A stretch of 43,615 nt of DNA from CAZFIM01 sp964519615 (GCA_964519615.1 CAZFIM010000018.1:1-43615); one strand, 5' to 3'; shown: positions 1 to 9,019, numbered from the stretch's first letter. Numbers and translations: made by a program. The notes: a model not told the origin generated them from the letters alone.

Positions 1-26
1 ATAATCCCTTTTTAGTATCGGCAGGT

Positions 27-773
27 TTACCACTGGATGATCTTTTTAAGCTCCTTTGCCCTGTTGCGGCTGAGCTCTATCTCGCTGCCGTCAGTCAGGC
101 GGAGCATGAATGTGCCGGCAAACCATGGCACGATCTCTTTAATGCGCGTGAGGTTTACGATAACTGAGCGATGCGTCCGGAAAAAGACAGCCGGGTTCAG
201 CCTGCTCTCCAGTTCCTCCAGCGTGTATTTGCTGGGATATGTTCCGTTTACGGTATGAATAGTAATAGGCCCTTTTTCCGCCCCTATCCACTCGATATCG
301 GCAGCATCGATGACAAGGATACTGTTTTCCTGCTTGACCGCCAGTCTCTCCATATAACGCTGCTGTTCTTTCAATGTGGCAAAAAGGGCATCCAGTTGTG
401 AGGGATAGCTCTCTTTTTCATGTTCTTGGATGGCCCTTTCCAGCGCCGCATCCAGTCGTTCCCTGGTGAAGGGTTTGAGCAGATAATCGAGGGCGTTTAC
501 CTCAAAAGCCCGTATGGCATACTCGTCGAAAGCGGTGACGAAGATGATGCGCGGCGGCTTTGCCAGCGCTTCCACCACCCCGAACCCGTCCAGACCCGGA
601 ATCTGAATATCCAGCAAGACGAGGTCAGGTTGTTCTTTCTCGATCAGTTCCACAGCCTGCGTGCCGTTCTCCGCCTCTCCGATAACCTGCACGCTGTCAT
701 TACCATCAAGGAAACGCTTCAGCCTTTCACGGGCAGGGGCTTCATCATCCACGATTAACGTCCTTAATTTCAT
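27..773 (-). CDS. LytTR-family response regulator
   Basis: This is the DNA-binding output protein of a two-component system. The N-terminal receiver domain (about residues 1-120) has the acidic pair D9/D10, phospho-acceptor D55, T80 and K100. The C-terminal LytTR domain (about 145-248) carries the usual FRTHRSVIVNL core and ends in the LSRNRAKELK region. The 248-residue length is normal for LytR/AlgR-type regulators. Its ATG overlaps the stop of the upstream kinase gene by 4 bases (ATGA), so the pair is translationally coupled and is very likely a cognate sensor-regulator pair. It is the last visible gene of the unit that begins with the ABC exporter at 3843, so exporter control is the natural inference. 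The target DNA is not visible. Confidence 0.93.
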   Translation of the reverse strand: MKLRTLIVDDEAPARERLKRFLDGNDSVQVIGEAENGTQAVELIEKEQPDLVLLDIQIPGLDGFGVVEALAKPPRIIFVTAFDEYAIRAFEVNALDYLLKPFTRERLDAALERAIQEHEKESYPSQLDALFATLKEQQRYMERLAVKQENSILVIDAADIEWIGAEKGPITIHTVNGTYPSKYTLEELESRLNPAVFFRTHRSVIVNLTRIKEIVPWFAGTFMLRLTDGSEIELSRNRAKELKKIIQW

Positions 774-1822
774 TTGAGCTTCTCCGGAATGGTGATTACG
801 GCCAGAGTGCCATGCGGTGAATTTTTCACAAGCTCCAGACCGTATTCCGTCCCGTATATACTCTGCAGCCGCTCTTTTACGTTTCTCAATCCGGTGCCGC
901 CTGTATATTGCCCCGTTGTAATTGTCTCGGGCATGCCCCTGCCCTCATCTCTGATCTCCACTTTTATATCACCGCCGTTTCTATACCCTGTTATCTCAAC
1001 GTGCATTTCACCGTTCTGACAGGAACCGTGTTTAATGCTGTTTTCAATAAGCGGTTGCAGAATGAGGCCGGGAACGGGAGTATCGAGAATATCCGCTGAG
1101 ATGTCCCTGCTGATATGCAGTCTCTCTCCAAAACGCGCCTGCTCGATTTCCAGATAGGAATCGATGAAGTCCATCTCTTCTCTGAGGGGAACGAAATCCT
1201 TGTTTGAGGCAAAGAGTACATAGCGGAAGACCTCCGCCAGCATTTCCACGCTCCTCTCCGCTTTTTGGGCATCGCTTGCGATAAGGCTGGCTATAGTATT
1301 GAGTGAATTGAAGAGAAAATGGGGGTTGATCTGCGCTCTCAGTGCTTTGAGCTCTGCCTGGGCAGCCAGCTTTTTCAGCTCTTCCTCAGTGATTTCCTTT
1401 CTTGCTAGCTCGCGGTAAAAGTGTATAACCAGATTGATGGAACTGACCATTATGGCAAAGATGATAAAGACAGCCAGACAGAGAAGCACCTCCAGCCTGA
1501 AGAAATTGAAGCCGATGATATGCGCTCCTATGAACACGGGGACAAGCCAGCCCAGCAGATGTGCTAGTGACGATGCGATGAGTTGATAGGCAAGCTTCCT
1601 GCCGCGCGGGTGTTTTTCAAAACGGGGATAAAGGCGGGTCCTGGTCAGATAGTGCAGTACCTCCATTGTATATACGCATGCGGTGACCATGATGATGGCT
1701 GCGCCGTATCCGAAACCCCATTCAAATCGCGTGGCAGCGTAACCCAGAACAGCTCCCACACCCAAACCCCACAACGCGGTCTTAAGAAAATCGATCGGCC
1801 TTATTTTTTCAGGTGTCTTCAC
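770..1822 (-). CDS. LytS-type membrane sensor histidine kinase
   Basis: Sensor kinase of 350 residues. About four hydrophobic segments lie in the first 135 residues, with no obvious extracellular domain, followed by a short coiled linker. The His_kinase (PF06580-type) domain carries the phospho-accepting motif INPHFLFNSLN with H168. The ATPase part has the N-box PLIENSIKHG (N261), the DEGRGM box near 292-297 and GGTGLRNV near 308-315. All catalytic motifs look intact. The gene overlaps the LytTR regulator by 4 bases and starts only 4 bases after the stop of the ABC-2 permease. The signal sensed is unknown. Membrane-embedded LytS-like sensors of this layout often respond to envelope or lipid stress, but that is inference here. 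Confidence 0.92.
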   Translation of the reverse strand: MKTPEKIRPIDFLKTALWGLGVGAVLGYAATRFEWGFGYGAAIIMVTACVYTMEVLHYLTRTRLYPRFEKHPRGRKLAYQLIASSLAHLLGWLVPVFIGAHIIGFNFFRLEVLLCLAVFIIFAIMVSSINLVIHFYRELARKEITEEELKKLAAQAELKALRAQINPHFLFNSLNTIASLIASDAQKAERSVEMLAEVFRYVLFASNKDFVPLREEMDFIDSYLEIEQARFGERLHISRDISADILDTPVPGLILQPLIENSIKHGSCQNGEMHVEITGYRNGGDIKVEIRDEGRGMPETITTGQYTGGTGLRNVKERLQSIYGTEYGLELVKNSPHGTLAVITIPEKLK

Positions 1823-1826
1823 AGAA

Positions 1827-2906
1827 CTAACTCGCCATCTTCATTCTGAATAGTATAATCCCGGCGGCAAAGAATGCAATAGCCCATCCTATTATCCAGT
1901 AAAAATCAGGCAGTACAGTGACAAACGCTGCGCCGTTGATAATATTGCGTGAGGCATCGATGGCATGGATAAAAGGCAGAGCTTCCGCAACTGCCTTTAT
2001 TGCTTCAGGCATGCCATCAACTGAAAACCACGCCCCCGATATCATGGCCAGCGGGACGATGAATACGTAGCACAACGCAGATTGAGATTGGCTTCTGATC
2101 AATGTACCGACAATCATGGCAATACCGATTGAGCAGATTCCTGCGGTAAAGAAAAGAAGGAAAGCTATCCAGGGACTGCCGATAACAGTCAAACCCATGG
2201 CCATGCCCACTCCCATGTAGATGGCGGCGGAGATGATAAGCACGGGAACAAAGGGTAGTCCGTAACCTACGATAAATTCCCACGGACGTGCCGGAGTTGT
2301 GAGCAGGCGGGAGAGAAGCCCCTTCTCCCTGTCTCCGGCTATAATCATCGCACCGGTAGGAATCAATATCATGAGGCCGAAGATTACTATTCCGGGTGCG
2401 TAGAAATTGACAGTTTCATCCTTTATCCGCAGTTCGGTCTCCTTTGTGGTCACCGTTATCGGCGGTTCGATACCCCAGAATTGTGAGGCGGCGGCCTCTA
2501 TTACGGGAGTTACACGTAAACCGATCATAGGGTCAGCTTTCTGATATGTCAGGCCCAGATCGATATTCTCACCGCTCCCCCTGGCCCGCTCAAAGCCCTC
2601 GGGAATAAGCAGATAAAAAGGGATGTTGCCGTCTTCCATGTCCTCTTTAGCAGTACTCTCCGTGATATATACCGGTGTATTCAGTTCGACGGCGGGTATG
2701 CTTTCAAGACAATTGATAAAAGCAGCAGAGGTAGGAGTACCGTCCTCATCCACCACGCTTATAATGGTAGGACTGGTATGCTCATTGCCGAAGGCATAAC
2801 AGAATACCAGCATAAACGCCAGCGGCATTCCTATGAGGAAACCCAATACGCCAGGATTCCTGTAGATCTCTTTTAAATTTCGTTTATTGATTTCCCAAAA
2901 TTTCAT
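1827..2906 (-). CDS. ABC-2 type transporter permease
   Basis: Membrane subunit of an ABC exporter, 359 residues. One N-terminal membrane segment (about 20-40) is followed by a large extracytoplasmic region (about 45-165). A block of five to six membrane segments fills residues 170-355, including the GDREKGLLSRLLTTPARP loop typical of the ABC-2 family (DrrB/YadH/CcmB-like). The gene lies 13 bases downstream of its ATPase and directly before the LytS kinase. A regulator-coupled exporter of this type commonly exports a drug, a peptide or a lipid-like compound, but the substrate cannot be read from the sequence. Confidence 0.9.
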   Translation of the reverse strand: MKFWEINKRNLKEIYRNPGVLGFLIGMPLAFMLVFCYAFGNEHTSPTIISVVDEDGTPTSAAFINCLESIPAVELNTPVYITESTAKEDMEDGNIPFYLLIPEGFERARGSGENIDLGLTYQKADPMIGLRVTPVIEAAASQFWGIEPPITVTTKETELRIKDETVNFYAPGIVIFGLMILIPTGAMIIAGDREKGLLSRLLTTPARPWEFIVGYGLPFVPVLIISAAIYMGVGMAMGLTVIGSPWIAFLLFFTAGICSIGIAMIVGTLIRSQSQSALCYVFIVPLAMISGAWFSVDGMPEAIKAVAEALPFIHAIDASRNIINGAAFVTVLPDFYWIIGWAIAFFAAGIILFRMKMAS

Positions 2907-2919
2907 TTAAGTCCTCCTA

Positions 2920-3843
2920 TTATTGATCGCGCAGATTTTTCCCGGTTATCTGTAGAAATACGTCTTCGAGTGTGGGTTTTTCTAAAGCTGCGGAATATAT
3001 CTTTATTCCATGTGACATGAGATCATCTAATATCGTTTTTAAGTCCAGATGTCCATCGGCAATACGTATATCTCCATTGACCCGTTCCACCACGGCGTAA
3101 TGGTTTTGCAGTGCAGCTATGGTGTTGTTATCTATGGTGTCTGCTGAGATGAGCATGCTCTGCCCGGTGATAAATCCGGCCTTAATCTTCGCCGATGTAC
3201 CCAGCGCTACGATCCGACCGTGATCAATAATAGCAATACGGTCAGAGAGTGAGTCTGCCTCTTCCATATAGTGGGTCGTGAGCAGGACAGTTTTCTCTCC
3301 CTTTAAGACAGCGATATAGTCCCATATGGCTCTTCTGGCCTGGGGATCGAGTCCCAGTGTTGGCTCATCAAGAAACACCACTTCAGGATCATGTATCAGC
3401 GCCATAGCGATGCTCAGTCTGCGCTTCATTCCGCCGGAAAGTCTGGTCACGCGGTCCTTTGCACGGTCTTTCAATCCCATGGTCTCCAGCAGTTCCTGTG
3501 AGCGTCTGCGGATATCGCGCGCAGTCATGCCGTATATTTTTCCCATCAGGCTGAGGTTTTCCCAACAGTTGAGCCGTTCGGAAAGGACCGTATCCTGCGG
3601 AGATACACCGATTCTCTTTTTAACATCGAAAGGTTCTTTTGACACATCGTATCCTGATATCACTGCTTTTCCACTGCTGAGCTTAATCTGGCAGCACAAC
3701 ATCCTGATGGTGGTTGTCTTGCCTGCTCCGTTGGGACCCAGCAGAGAGAAAAGCTCGCCTTTTCTTACCTTCAGGTCGATGTTATCGACGGCGGTGAAAT
3801 CATTGAATTTCTTTGTTAGTCCTTCTATCTCTATTGCATTCAT
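2920..3843 (-). CDS. ABC exporter ATP-binding protein
   Basis: ATPase subunit of the exporter. From the chosen start, Walker A is GPNGAGKT (36-43), the signature is LSGGMKRR, Walker B is VVFLDEPTLGLDP, and the H-loop is LLTTHYMEEAD. The roughly 90-residue C-terminal extension is typical of DrrA/CcmA-type ATPases. The reading frame stays open upstream to 3894. I chose the ATG at 3843 because it has an AAGGA Shine-Dalgarno seven bases upstream and the protein then starts directly at the canonical ABC beta strand (MNAIEIEGLTKKF). It is the first gene of the exporter/two-component unit and is divergent from the membrane protein at 4042. Confidence 0.92.
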   Translation of the reverse strand: MNAIEIEGLTKKFNDFTAVDNIDLKVRKGELFSLLGPNGAGKTTTIRMLCCQIKLSSGKAVISGYDVSKEPFDVKKRIGVSPQDTVLSERLNCWENLSLMGKIYGMTARDIRRRSQELLETMGLKDRAKDRVTRLSGGMKRRLSIAMALIHDPEVVFLDEPTLGLDPQARRAIWDYIAVLKGEKTVLLTTHYMEEADSLSDRIAIIDHGRIVALGTSAKIKAGFITGQSMLISADTIDNNTIAALQNHYAVVERVNGDIRIADGHLDLKTILDDLMSHGIKIYSAALEKPTLEDVFLQITGKNLRDQ

Positions 3844-4041
3844 ATTTGTGTCCTTTTTTCTTAATATGGTAACTGCATGACAGAGCAGCAACAATGGTAT
3901 CGGGATGAACGGTTGGAGAAAGGACCTGAGCAGTTAAAACAAGCAGACCAGCGGCCTTTTCTCTTTCAGGGGCAGACTATTCGTATGCGCTATGTTACAC
4001 TACTAAAGGACATGGGAATTTATACCGCTGAGAGGTCCGTA

Positions 4042-4866
4042 ATGATAAAAAGTCTCTATTTGAATAAAATATTGTGGATGATAACAGCGGTATTATCTCT
4101 GGCGGGCGCGCTTGCCGGTATCTTTTTAGCGGAGATCTACGGCAAGGTAACAAGCGCTGACCTTGAGCCTGCGCTGTTTGGGCAGGACCTGATGACTGCG
4201 GCTGCATCGCTTGTGATGCTGGTTATTACAATTTTAGTAAGAAAAGATAATTCAAAAAAGCAGATAGTTATTCTGGGCATCCTCGGCTATCTTTTTTATG
4301 CGTACGGCATCTATGTAATCGAACGGCTTTATAATGCTCTGTATTATCTTTATCTCGCCGCGTGGGGGCTTTCGTTCTGGTCGCTGGTTTACGGATTGGC
4401 AAAGGTCAGCAAAGAGTCTGTGCGGCAGGCAATACTGCCGGACCGGCTGCGTATGATATCAGCAGGCTTCTCTCTGCTGGTGGCGCTGGTTTTTACCGTT
4501 CTCTGGATTATAGCACTGCTGCCTTTAATTCAGACAGGAGAGAAGATAGAGTTTTACTATTCTATTTATATTTTGGATCTCTGTTTCATCATGCCGGCAT
4601 TTGCTATTTCCGGCATTACGGCATTACGGAAAATGGGATTTCCCCTTTTACTAATGCCATCTATGTTCGTACTCGGATTTACCCTCATCTTCTCTCTTGT
4701 TATAAGCGAAGCAATAAAACCTCTATTTGACCTCACTGTCAGCCCTTCTGATCTTGCCATGCCGCTTGCACTTTCGTGTTTGTTTCTGGCATTGGCAATA
4801 GCCAATCTACTAAAACTGAAAACGAGCACACATGACGGGTTAACCGATTCCAAAGCCAATTATTGA
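4042..4866 (+). CDS. multi-pass membrane protein of unknown function
   Basis: I do not recognise this gene. From the chosen start it encodes about 274 residues with roughly eight hydrophobic helices spread evenly through the protein, short loops and a polar C-terminal tail. No catalytic motif is apparent. The open frame extends upstream to 3877, which would overlap the leader of the divergent ABC gene. I prefer the ATG at 4042 because it follows an AGAGG sequence at normal spacing and begins just before the first membrane helix; ATGs at 3985 and 4009 are alternatives. It is divergent from the exporter operon, so a shared regulatory region is possible, but a functional link is only suggested by position. 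Confidence 0.7.
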   Translation: MIKSLYLNKILWMITAVLSLAGALAGIFLAEIYGKVTSADLEPALFGQDLMTAAASLVMLVITILVRKDNSKKQIVILGILGYLFYAYGIYVIERLYNALYYLYLAAWGLSFWSLVYGLAKVSKESVRQAILPDRLRMISAGFSLLVALVFTVLWIIALLPLIQTGEKIEFYYSIYILDLCFIMPAFAISGITALRKMGFPLLLMPSMFVLGFTLIFSLVISEAIKPLFDLTVSPSDLAMPLALSCLFLALAIANLLKLKTSTHDGLTDSKANY

Positions 4867-4883
4867 ATGTCCATTCGGGTAGA

Positions 4884-5204
4884 TTACAAAATTGACCTGA
4901 CCCGTTTTCTCTGGATCATGTAGTACTCATAGATACGGGTGGTGTAGGGTTCAGAGAGATACTGATTGATCTGGGGCTTTAATTCAATTCGTTTTTCGGA
5001 GGTATCCCATGCGTCCCATGCTTCCCTGTTCTCCCACGTGCTGATTACCAGCATATTGGTTGGATCGTCCACGTTAGTAAGCGTTTCACCTGTGATGAAA
5101 CCATGCTGTTTCATTGCTTCGTTTCTGATCTCGCGGATCACATCAATTGCGGCGTCGACATCTTCAAGACTTTTAATTTTGTGTTCGATAACGACTCTAA
5201 CCAT
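4884..5204 (-). CDS. ABM-domain (antibiotic biosynthesis monooxygenase fold) protein
   Basis: Small dimeric alpha/beta-barrel type protein of 106 residues. It shows the ABM fold pattern: a beta strand at MVRVVIEHKIK, a helix rich in REIRNEAMKQ, then the GFITGETL and MLVISTWENREAWDAWDTS segments typical of the family. The start at 5204 follows AAGGAG six bases upstream; an upstream in-frame ATG at 5234 lacks such a site. Members include monooxygenases and heme-degrading enzymes, but many are uncharacterised, and in an anaerobe an O2-dependent role is doubtful. The gene stands alone and converges on the membrane protein gene at 4866. Confidence 0.82.
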   Translation of the reverse strand: MVRVVIEHKIKSLEDVDAAIDVIREIRNEAMKQHGFITGETLTNVDDPTNMLVISTWENREAWDAWDTSEKRIELKPQINQYLSEPYTTRIYEYYMIQRKRVRSIL

Positions 5205-5287
5205 GGTAGCTCCTTTCTGGAAATATTCTTTCATCTAATGTGGGCTACAAAGTATCTTTTAAGCCGGATTAATTACGCTCTAATATC

Positions 5288-5315
5288 AGTATATATGAGT
5301 TGAAATATTTGTCTA
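5288..5315 (-). promoter_or_regulatory. candidate sigma70-type promoter for the ABM-domain gene
   Basis: On the minus strand TAGACA (5310-5315) and TATACT (5288-5293) are separated by 16 bases, about 85 bases upstream of the start codon at 5204. Both hexamers are close to consensus. The surrounding 5239-5489 stretch is AT-rich and otherwise shows no gene. Confidence 0.4.
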
Positions 5316-5489
5316 TGATATTGTTCACATTGTAATATTTAACTCATTTGGAAGAAAATAATATTATTATCGGGGATGATAACAGAATATGAAAAATATT
5401 AATGATTCTATAAAGATCGCATACGCGTATAACTATGTTTGTTAAAAATAGCTTACAAATCAATAAAAGCCATATCTGCGGAGAATTAT

Positions 5490-5858
5490 TTGAAATCGCA
5501 GATTCAAAAATGGTATCATGTACGTATGAATGGGCAGCACTACATATGTAATAAATGCCGCACTATTTTCACTATTGAGCAGCTTTCCTGTTCTCTGGTT
5601 AAACAGGAGCGGGAAGTTGTTTGCCCCGCCTGTGGCAGCAGCGAGACCGATGCCTTGCCGGTCTGGGCGCCTATCGGCTTTCATTCTCATGAGGAAGTCA
5701 GAGAATGGGAATATCAGTGCGAGGATTGCCGCAAGACTTTTAAATTGCCTGTACCGGAAAGCCCCTCACAGGAGCGAAATCTCGTATGCCCGGCTTGCGG
5801 AAAGAACCATATACACAGGTTGACATTTCTCGATGGTGTTCCCATGTACTGTGGCTGA
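5490..5858 (+). CDS. small zinc-ribbon protein
   Basis: A short cysteine-rich protein with four CxxC knuckles making two zinc ribbons: CNKC and CPAC in the first half, CEDC and CPAC in the second, with an unpaired Cys near the C-terminus (MYCG). No other domain is seen. Function is unknown; such proteins may be metal-dependent adaptors or nucleic-acid binders. The start is uncertain. A TTG at 5490 has GGAG six bases upstream; the first ATG in frame is at 5526 with no clear ribosome site, and the frame is open to a TTG at 5439. The next gene converges on it. Confidence 0.7.
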   Translation: MKSQIQKWYHVRMNGQHYICNKCRTIFTIEQLSCSLVKQEREVVCPACGSSETDALPVWAPIGFHSHEEVREWEYQCEDCRKTFKLPVPESPSQERNLVCPACGKNHIHRLTFLDGVPMYCG

Positions 5859-5923
5859 TAGGCCGCATATTGAAGCCGTGTGCTTCACCAAAAAAAGTTG
5901 GCAATAAGGGTGATTTCAATCAT

Positions 5924-6532
5924 TCAGTGACTATCATTTCGCCTTGAAGGAATTTCAACGCAAAGGTCTATGCAAATGAAATCGCTGCTGATATGGTAAT
6001 CCTTGATTTGCGACTGGCGTAATATATCATGCATTTCTTTGATGGTATAGCTGGACTCAATAACTTTTGGCCAGTTTTCACGATGCCTCTTATTCATGAA
6101 TTTGGAAAGTCCCCATATCGCAGCTCGCCATAGCGGATAGTGGTTTACTCTGATGTTATCGCGTACCAGTGCAAGGCCGTTCTTTTTCATAACGCGCTCT
6201 ATCTCATTGAAAACTTGAACAGGGTCCAGCCAGTGATGCAGAGAGGCATAGCTCATTATCAGATCAAAGGAGTTATCGGAGAAGGGAAGGGCAGCAGCCG
6301 TCGAGACGACAAACTCTATGCTGCTGCCCTTTTTAGCTTTTATAGCATTCTCTTTACTTTTTTTAATCATGTTGGGAGAAATATCTAGTGCGGTGATATC
6401 AAAGTTGCAGCCTGCGGCCCTGGCAAGCTCAAGAGCCAGCAGACCTGACCCTGTACCGATATCAAGCACCTTGCCGTTGCGTATACCTCTGCTGAGAATC
6501 TTATGCACGAAATATTTATATTGCGGCATCAT
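5924..6532 (-). CDS. class I SAM-dependent methyltransferase, 5' end apparently frame-disrupted
   Basis: UbiE/Methyltransf_11-type enzyme with the SAM-binding motif VLDIGTGSGLLALELA, acidic strand end ITALDIS, and motif DLIMSYASLHHWLDP. The first ATG in this frame is at 6532, but the frame stays open upstream to 6679 with plausible family sequence (including VIQYDKGARYC directly before the ATG) and no ATG, GTG or TTG. A well-placed ATG at 6666, two bases after the stop of the radical SAM gene and preceded by AAAGGGA, lies in another frame that stops within 12 codons. The intact gene was therefore probably about 5924-6666 and has a one-base indel, either real or an assembly error, between roughly 6630 and 6666. 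It is the last gene of the long minus-strand unit; its substrate is unknown. Confidence 0.8.
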   Translation of the reverse strand: MMPQYKYFVHKILSRGIRNGKVLDIGTGSGLLALELARAAGCNFDITALDISPNMIKKSKENAIKAKKGSSIEFVVSTAAALPFSDNSFDLIMSYASLHHWLDPVQVFNEIERVMKKNGLALVRDNIRVNHYPLWRAAIWGLSKFMNKRHRENWPKVIESSYTIKEMHDILRQSQIKDYHISSDFICIDLCVEIPSRRNDSH

Positions 6533-6668
6533 GCAATATCTGGCGCCTTTATCATATTGAATGACGGCGTCAATATCTGCTATAGGTTCCTGCAGCAGCG
6601 GTATTCTCGCGCTGATAGCACACTCTCCACTTAATTCTTTATATAGACCGCGATCAGACGGTCCATTA

Positions 6669-7793
6669 TTACATCCCTTTTAGGGAGGTATAAATCCCAC
6701 CGGTGCCGCCGTACAGCCTGAGCCCGTATTTCTCATAAATAGGCAGTGATTCCTTATAGAGATAGAGCATCCGCTCGACACTGGGCGGCTCCATTTCCTG
6801 ATAGATTGCTTTCATCATTGGTGTATGCGGGACGATGGAAGCAACAACACCCATGGAGGCAGCCATTTCCACACCTCTAATGATGGAGTCATCAGTCTCA
6901 CCCAGACCGGCAATCACCATTGTGTAGACTTCGTTATGGTCGAAAATGTCCACGCATTTTTCCCACACTCTCATATAATCTTCCACTCTGTTTTTGCCTT
7001 TCATGGGCATGATGTCTTCTCTAAGGCTCTCGTCGAAGCATTCAATATTACAGAGAGCCGTGGTAGCTCCGGCTGCTTTACCTTCACGGAGCAGCGATTC
7101 CAGAAGAGCGAAGTTGGTTAGCGGCTCAAAATTGAGCGTTTTGGTCATATCAACTTTTTCATGAATCAACTGTGCAGCAATAACAAGATCTTCCAATCCT
7201 TTGCCCTCGCTGTTACGCGTGCCGGTACTGAGAGTAACGTGTTTGGCCATACCTTCCTTGCAGGCAGCCTCGGCTACTTGAGCTACATGCTTGGGTGTTT
7301 TATCCATAAATCCGGCCCACCAGCTCTCGATAGCGCAGAATTTGCATGATTTTCCTATCTGCTGATAATAGCACTTCTGATTAAGTACTGAGCGCAGATG
7401 GTCCGGCTCGCCGATGACAGCCACGTCACTCATAGGAACTCCGTCCCATGTGGTGAGATCATAGTATTTGGGGCGAGGCATAAATGCCACATCAGTGTAT
7501 TTCCTGTCATTCTCCCATATCTCATATTTACCTGCGTCCGTTTTCACCATGTGGAAAGGCGATCTTTTGGTAAATGTACCATTGATGATCAGGACGGTGG
7601 TGTACATAAGGGTCTCGGGTACCTCCAGCAGGATAACAAATCTGCCTCTCTTGATTGCCGGAGCGTTCCAATCTCTCTGAATGTCATCCATTAGTTCTTC
7701 AGGGATTCTTACACCCTTAGTTTGCAGTTCTGTCTTCTTACGGCCCAGAACTCCAAGCTCACCTGTGTAATTTAAAGTTGTTGACTCTTGCAT
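6669..7793 (-). CDS. radical SAM protein with CX8CX2C cluster motif, paralog A
   Basis: A 374-residue protein in which three cysteines (C141, C150, C153; motif CYYQQIGKSCKFC) form the likely radical SAM [4Fe-4S] site. The spacing is CX8CX2C rather than the common CX3CX2C. Downstream elements fit the radical SAM TIM barrel: LSTGTRNSEGKGLEDL, NFEPLTNF, NIECFDESLREDIMP and VAGLGETDDS-like segments. An N-terminal region of about 130 residues precedes the barrel and is shared with the neighbouring paralog, so they arose by duplication. They may act on the same substrate, or one may be catalytic and one a partner. The gene lies in the long operon with a prenyltransferase, an importer and a methyltransferase. 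Reaction unknown; a biotin-synthase-like insertion or rearrangement is possible. Confidence 0.85.
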   Translation of the reverse strand: MQESTTLNYTGELGVLGRKKTELQTKGVRIPEELMDDIQRDWNAPAIKRGRFVILLEVPETLMYTTVLIINGTFTKRSPFHMVKTDAGKYEIWENDRKYTDVAFMPRPKYYDLTTWDGVPMSDVAVIGEPDHLRSVLNQKCYYQQIGKSCKFCAIESWWAGFMDKTPKHVAQVAEAACKEGMAKHVTLSTGTRNSEGKGLEDLVIAAQLIHEKVDMTKTLNFEPLTNFALLESLLREGKAAGATTALCNIECFDESLREDIMPMKGKNRVEDYMRVWEKCVDIFDHNEVYTMVIAGLGETDDSIIRGVEMAASMGVVASIVPHTPMMKAIYQEMEPPSVERMLYLYKESLPIYEKYGLRLYGGTGGIYTSLKGM

Positions 7794-7837
7794 CGTAGTT
7801 TCCTCCTATGTATTTGTATTATTTTGAATGTATTTTA

Positions 7838-9019
7838 TTAAATACCGAATCTGGCTACGTCTTTAATAGCGCTGAACCCGCCCCCACGAACGCAGCCAGC
7901 CTTTGATGCGCACAGGTCCAAACCGTGTTTCTCATAGATCTCCGCTGCCTGCCAGTAGAGAGAGATCAACCTGGCCGCGCTGGGTGCATTCATATTTTCG
8001 TATACAGCTCCTATTGCCGGGCTGTGTGGAACAAGAAAGGTCATTATCCCGTGTTCGGCTGCCATTTTTACCCCCCGGATAATGGAATTATCGTCCTCAC
8101 CTATGCCGACGACAGCTACCGTAAATACATTATTTTTCCCGAAAACAGAGAGGCACTTGCCCCATGTTTTAACATATGTATCGATTGGAATCGTCCCTTT
8201 GGCTGGCATTATCTGGGGCCGAAGTTTTTCATCGAAGCACTCGATATTGCAGGACACGGTGGTGATGCCGGCATTCCTGGCTTTTTCAAGGAGAGAATCG
8301 AGTAATGAAAGGTCAGCGGGTGGTTCAAATTCTAGCATTATAGGGATAGTGACCCGCTCGCTTATCAATCGGGCTGTCTCGACCAGGTCCTCAAGCCCCT
8401 TGCAACTGGTATTGAGTGTTCCTGAAGTCAAAGAGATGTGTTTAACTATACCTTCTTTAACTCCCGCCTCGACAGTTTGGGCGATTTCCGGCAGCGCTTT
8501 TTCCATGCTTGCATCCCACCAGCGTTGAACTGCACAAAAACGGCATGGCTTGCCTATCTGTTGATAGTGACACTTGTTATGCACCACAGAGCGCATGTGG
8601 CCCGGACCAACAATAACGGCCACCTTATACATGGGTGTTCCGTATTCAGTAGTGAGGTCGTAAAAGCCCGGACGTGGCAGTAATACGATGTCAGTATATT
8701 TTTCATTTTCAAAATAGACTTCAAATTGATTATTCATGTTTTTTACGAGATGGAACGGAGACGTATCAGCTCTTTTACCATTGACAATGAATACAGGAAT
8801 AAGCTCTCTGTCACGGGCAGGAGACTCAAGACACAAGACCATTCTGCCGGTCTTTATCGCAGGTGCGTTATACCTCGCTTCAAGTTCGGGCAGCAGTTCG
8901 GGGGGAATTCGTATCCCTTGTGACTGGAGTTCAGCTTTTTTTCTGGCTACCTGATGGAGCTGCCCAAATGTGTGTTCAGTTGTTTTTGATTCTGTTAGCT
9001 GTTTCATAGTTGAATCCAT
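7838..9019 (-). CDS. radical SAM protein with CX8CX2C cluster motif, paralog B
   Basis: Paralog of the downstream gene, with the same architecture and the same unusual cluster motif CHYQQIGKPCRFC (about C150, C159, C162 from the chosen start). Conserved blocks are RSVVHNKCHYQQIGKPC, LTSGTLNTSCKGLEDL, EFEPPADLSLL, NIECFDEKLRPQIMP and VGIGEDDNSI. The frame is open up to a GTG at 9097. I chose the ATG at 9019 because alignment to paralog A starts there; neither 9019 nor the ATG at 9007 has a clear ribosome site, and the GTG at 9097 immediately follows the upstream stop, so coupled initiation is possible. The C-terminal ends of the two paralogs differ, suggesting partly different roles. Confidence 0.83.
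   Translation of the reverse strand: MDSTMKQLTESKTTEHTFGQLHQVARKKAELQSQGIRIPPELLPELEARYNAPAIKTGRMVLCLESPARDRELIPVFIVNGKRADTSPFHLVKNMNNQFEVYFENEKYTDIVLLPRPGFYDLTTEYGTPMYKVAVIVGPGHMRSVVHNKCHYQQIGKPCRFCAVQRWWDASMEKALPEIAQTVEAGVKEGIVKHISLTSGTLNTSCKGLEDLVETARLISERVTIPIMLEFEPPADLSLLDSLLEKARNAGITTVSCNIECFDEKLRPQIMPAKGTIPIDTYVKTWGKCLSVFGKNNVFTVAVVGIGEDDNSIIRGVKMAAEHGIMTFLVPHSPAIGAVYENMNAPSAARLISLYWQAAEIYEKHGLDLCASKAGCVRGGGFSAIKDVARFGI

Noticed and set aside
3326..3880. 184-codon plus-strand open frame opposite the ABC ATPase
   Set aside because: Shadow of an ATPase with complete Walker motifs.
5868..5900. Short hairpin GAAGC/GCTTC between the zinc-ribbon and methyltransferase genes as a terminator
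   Set aside because: Stem of five pairs and no U-tract on the proper side in either direction.
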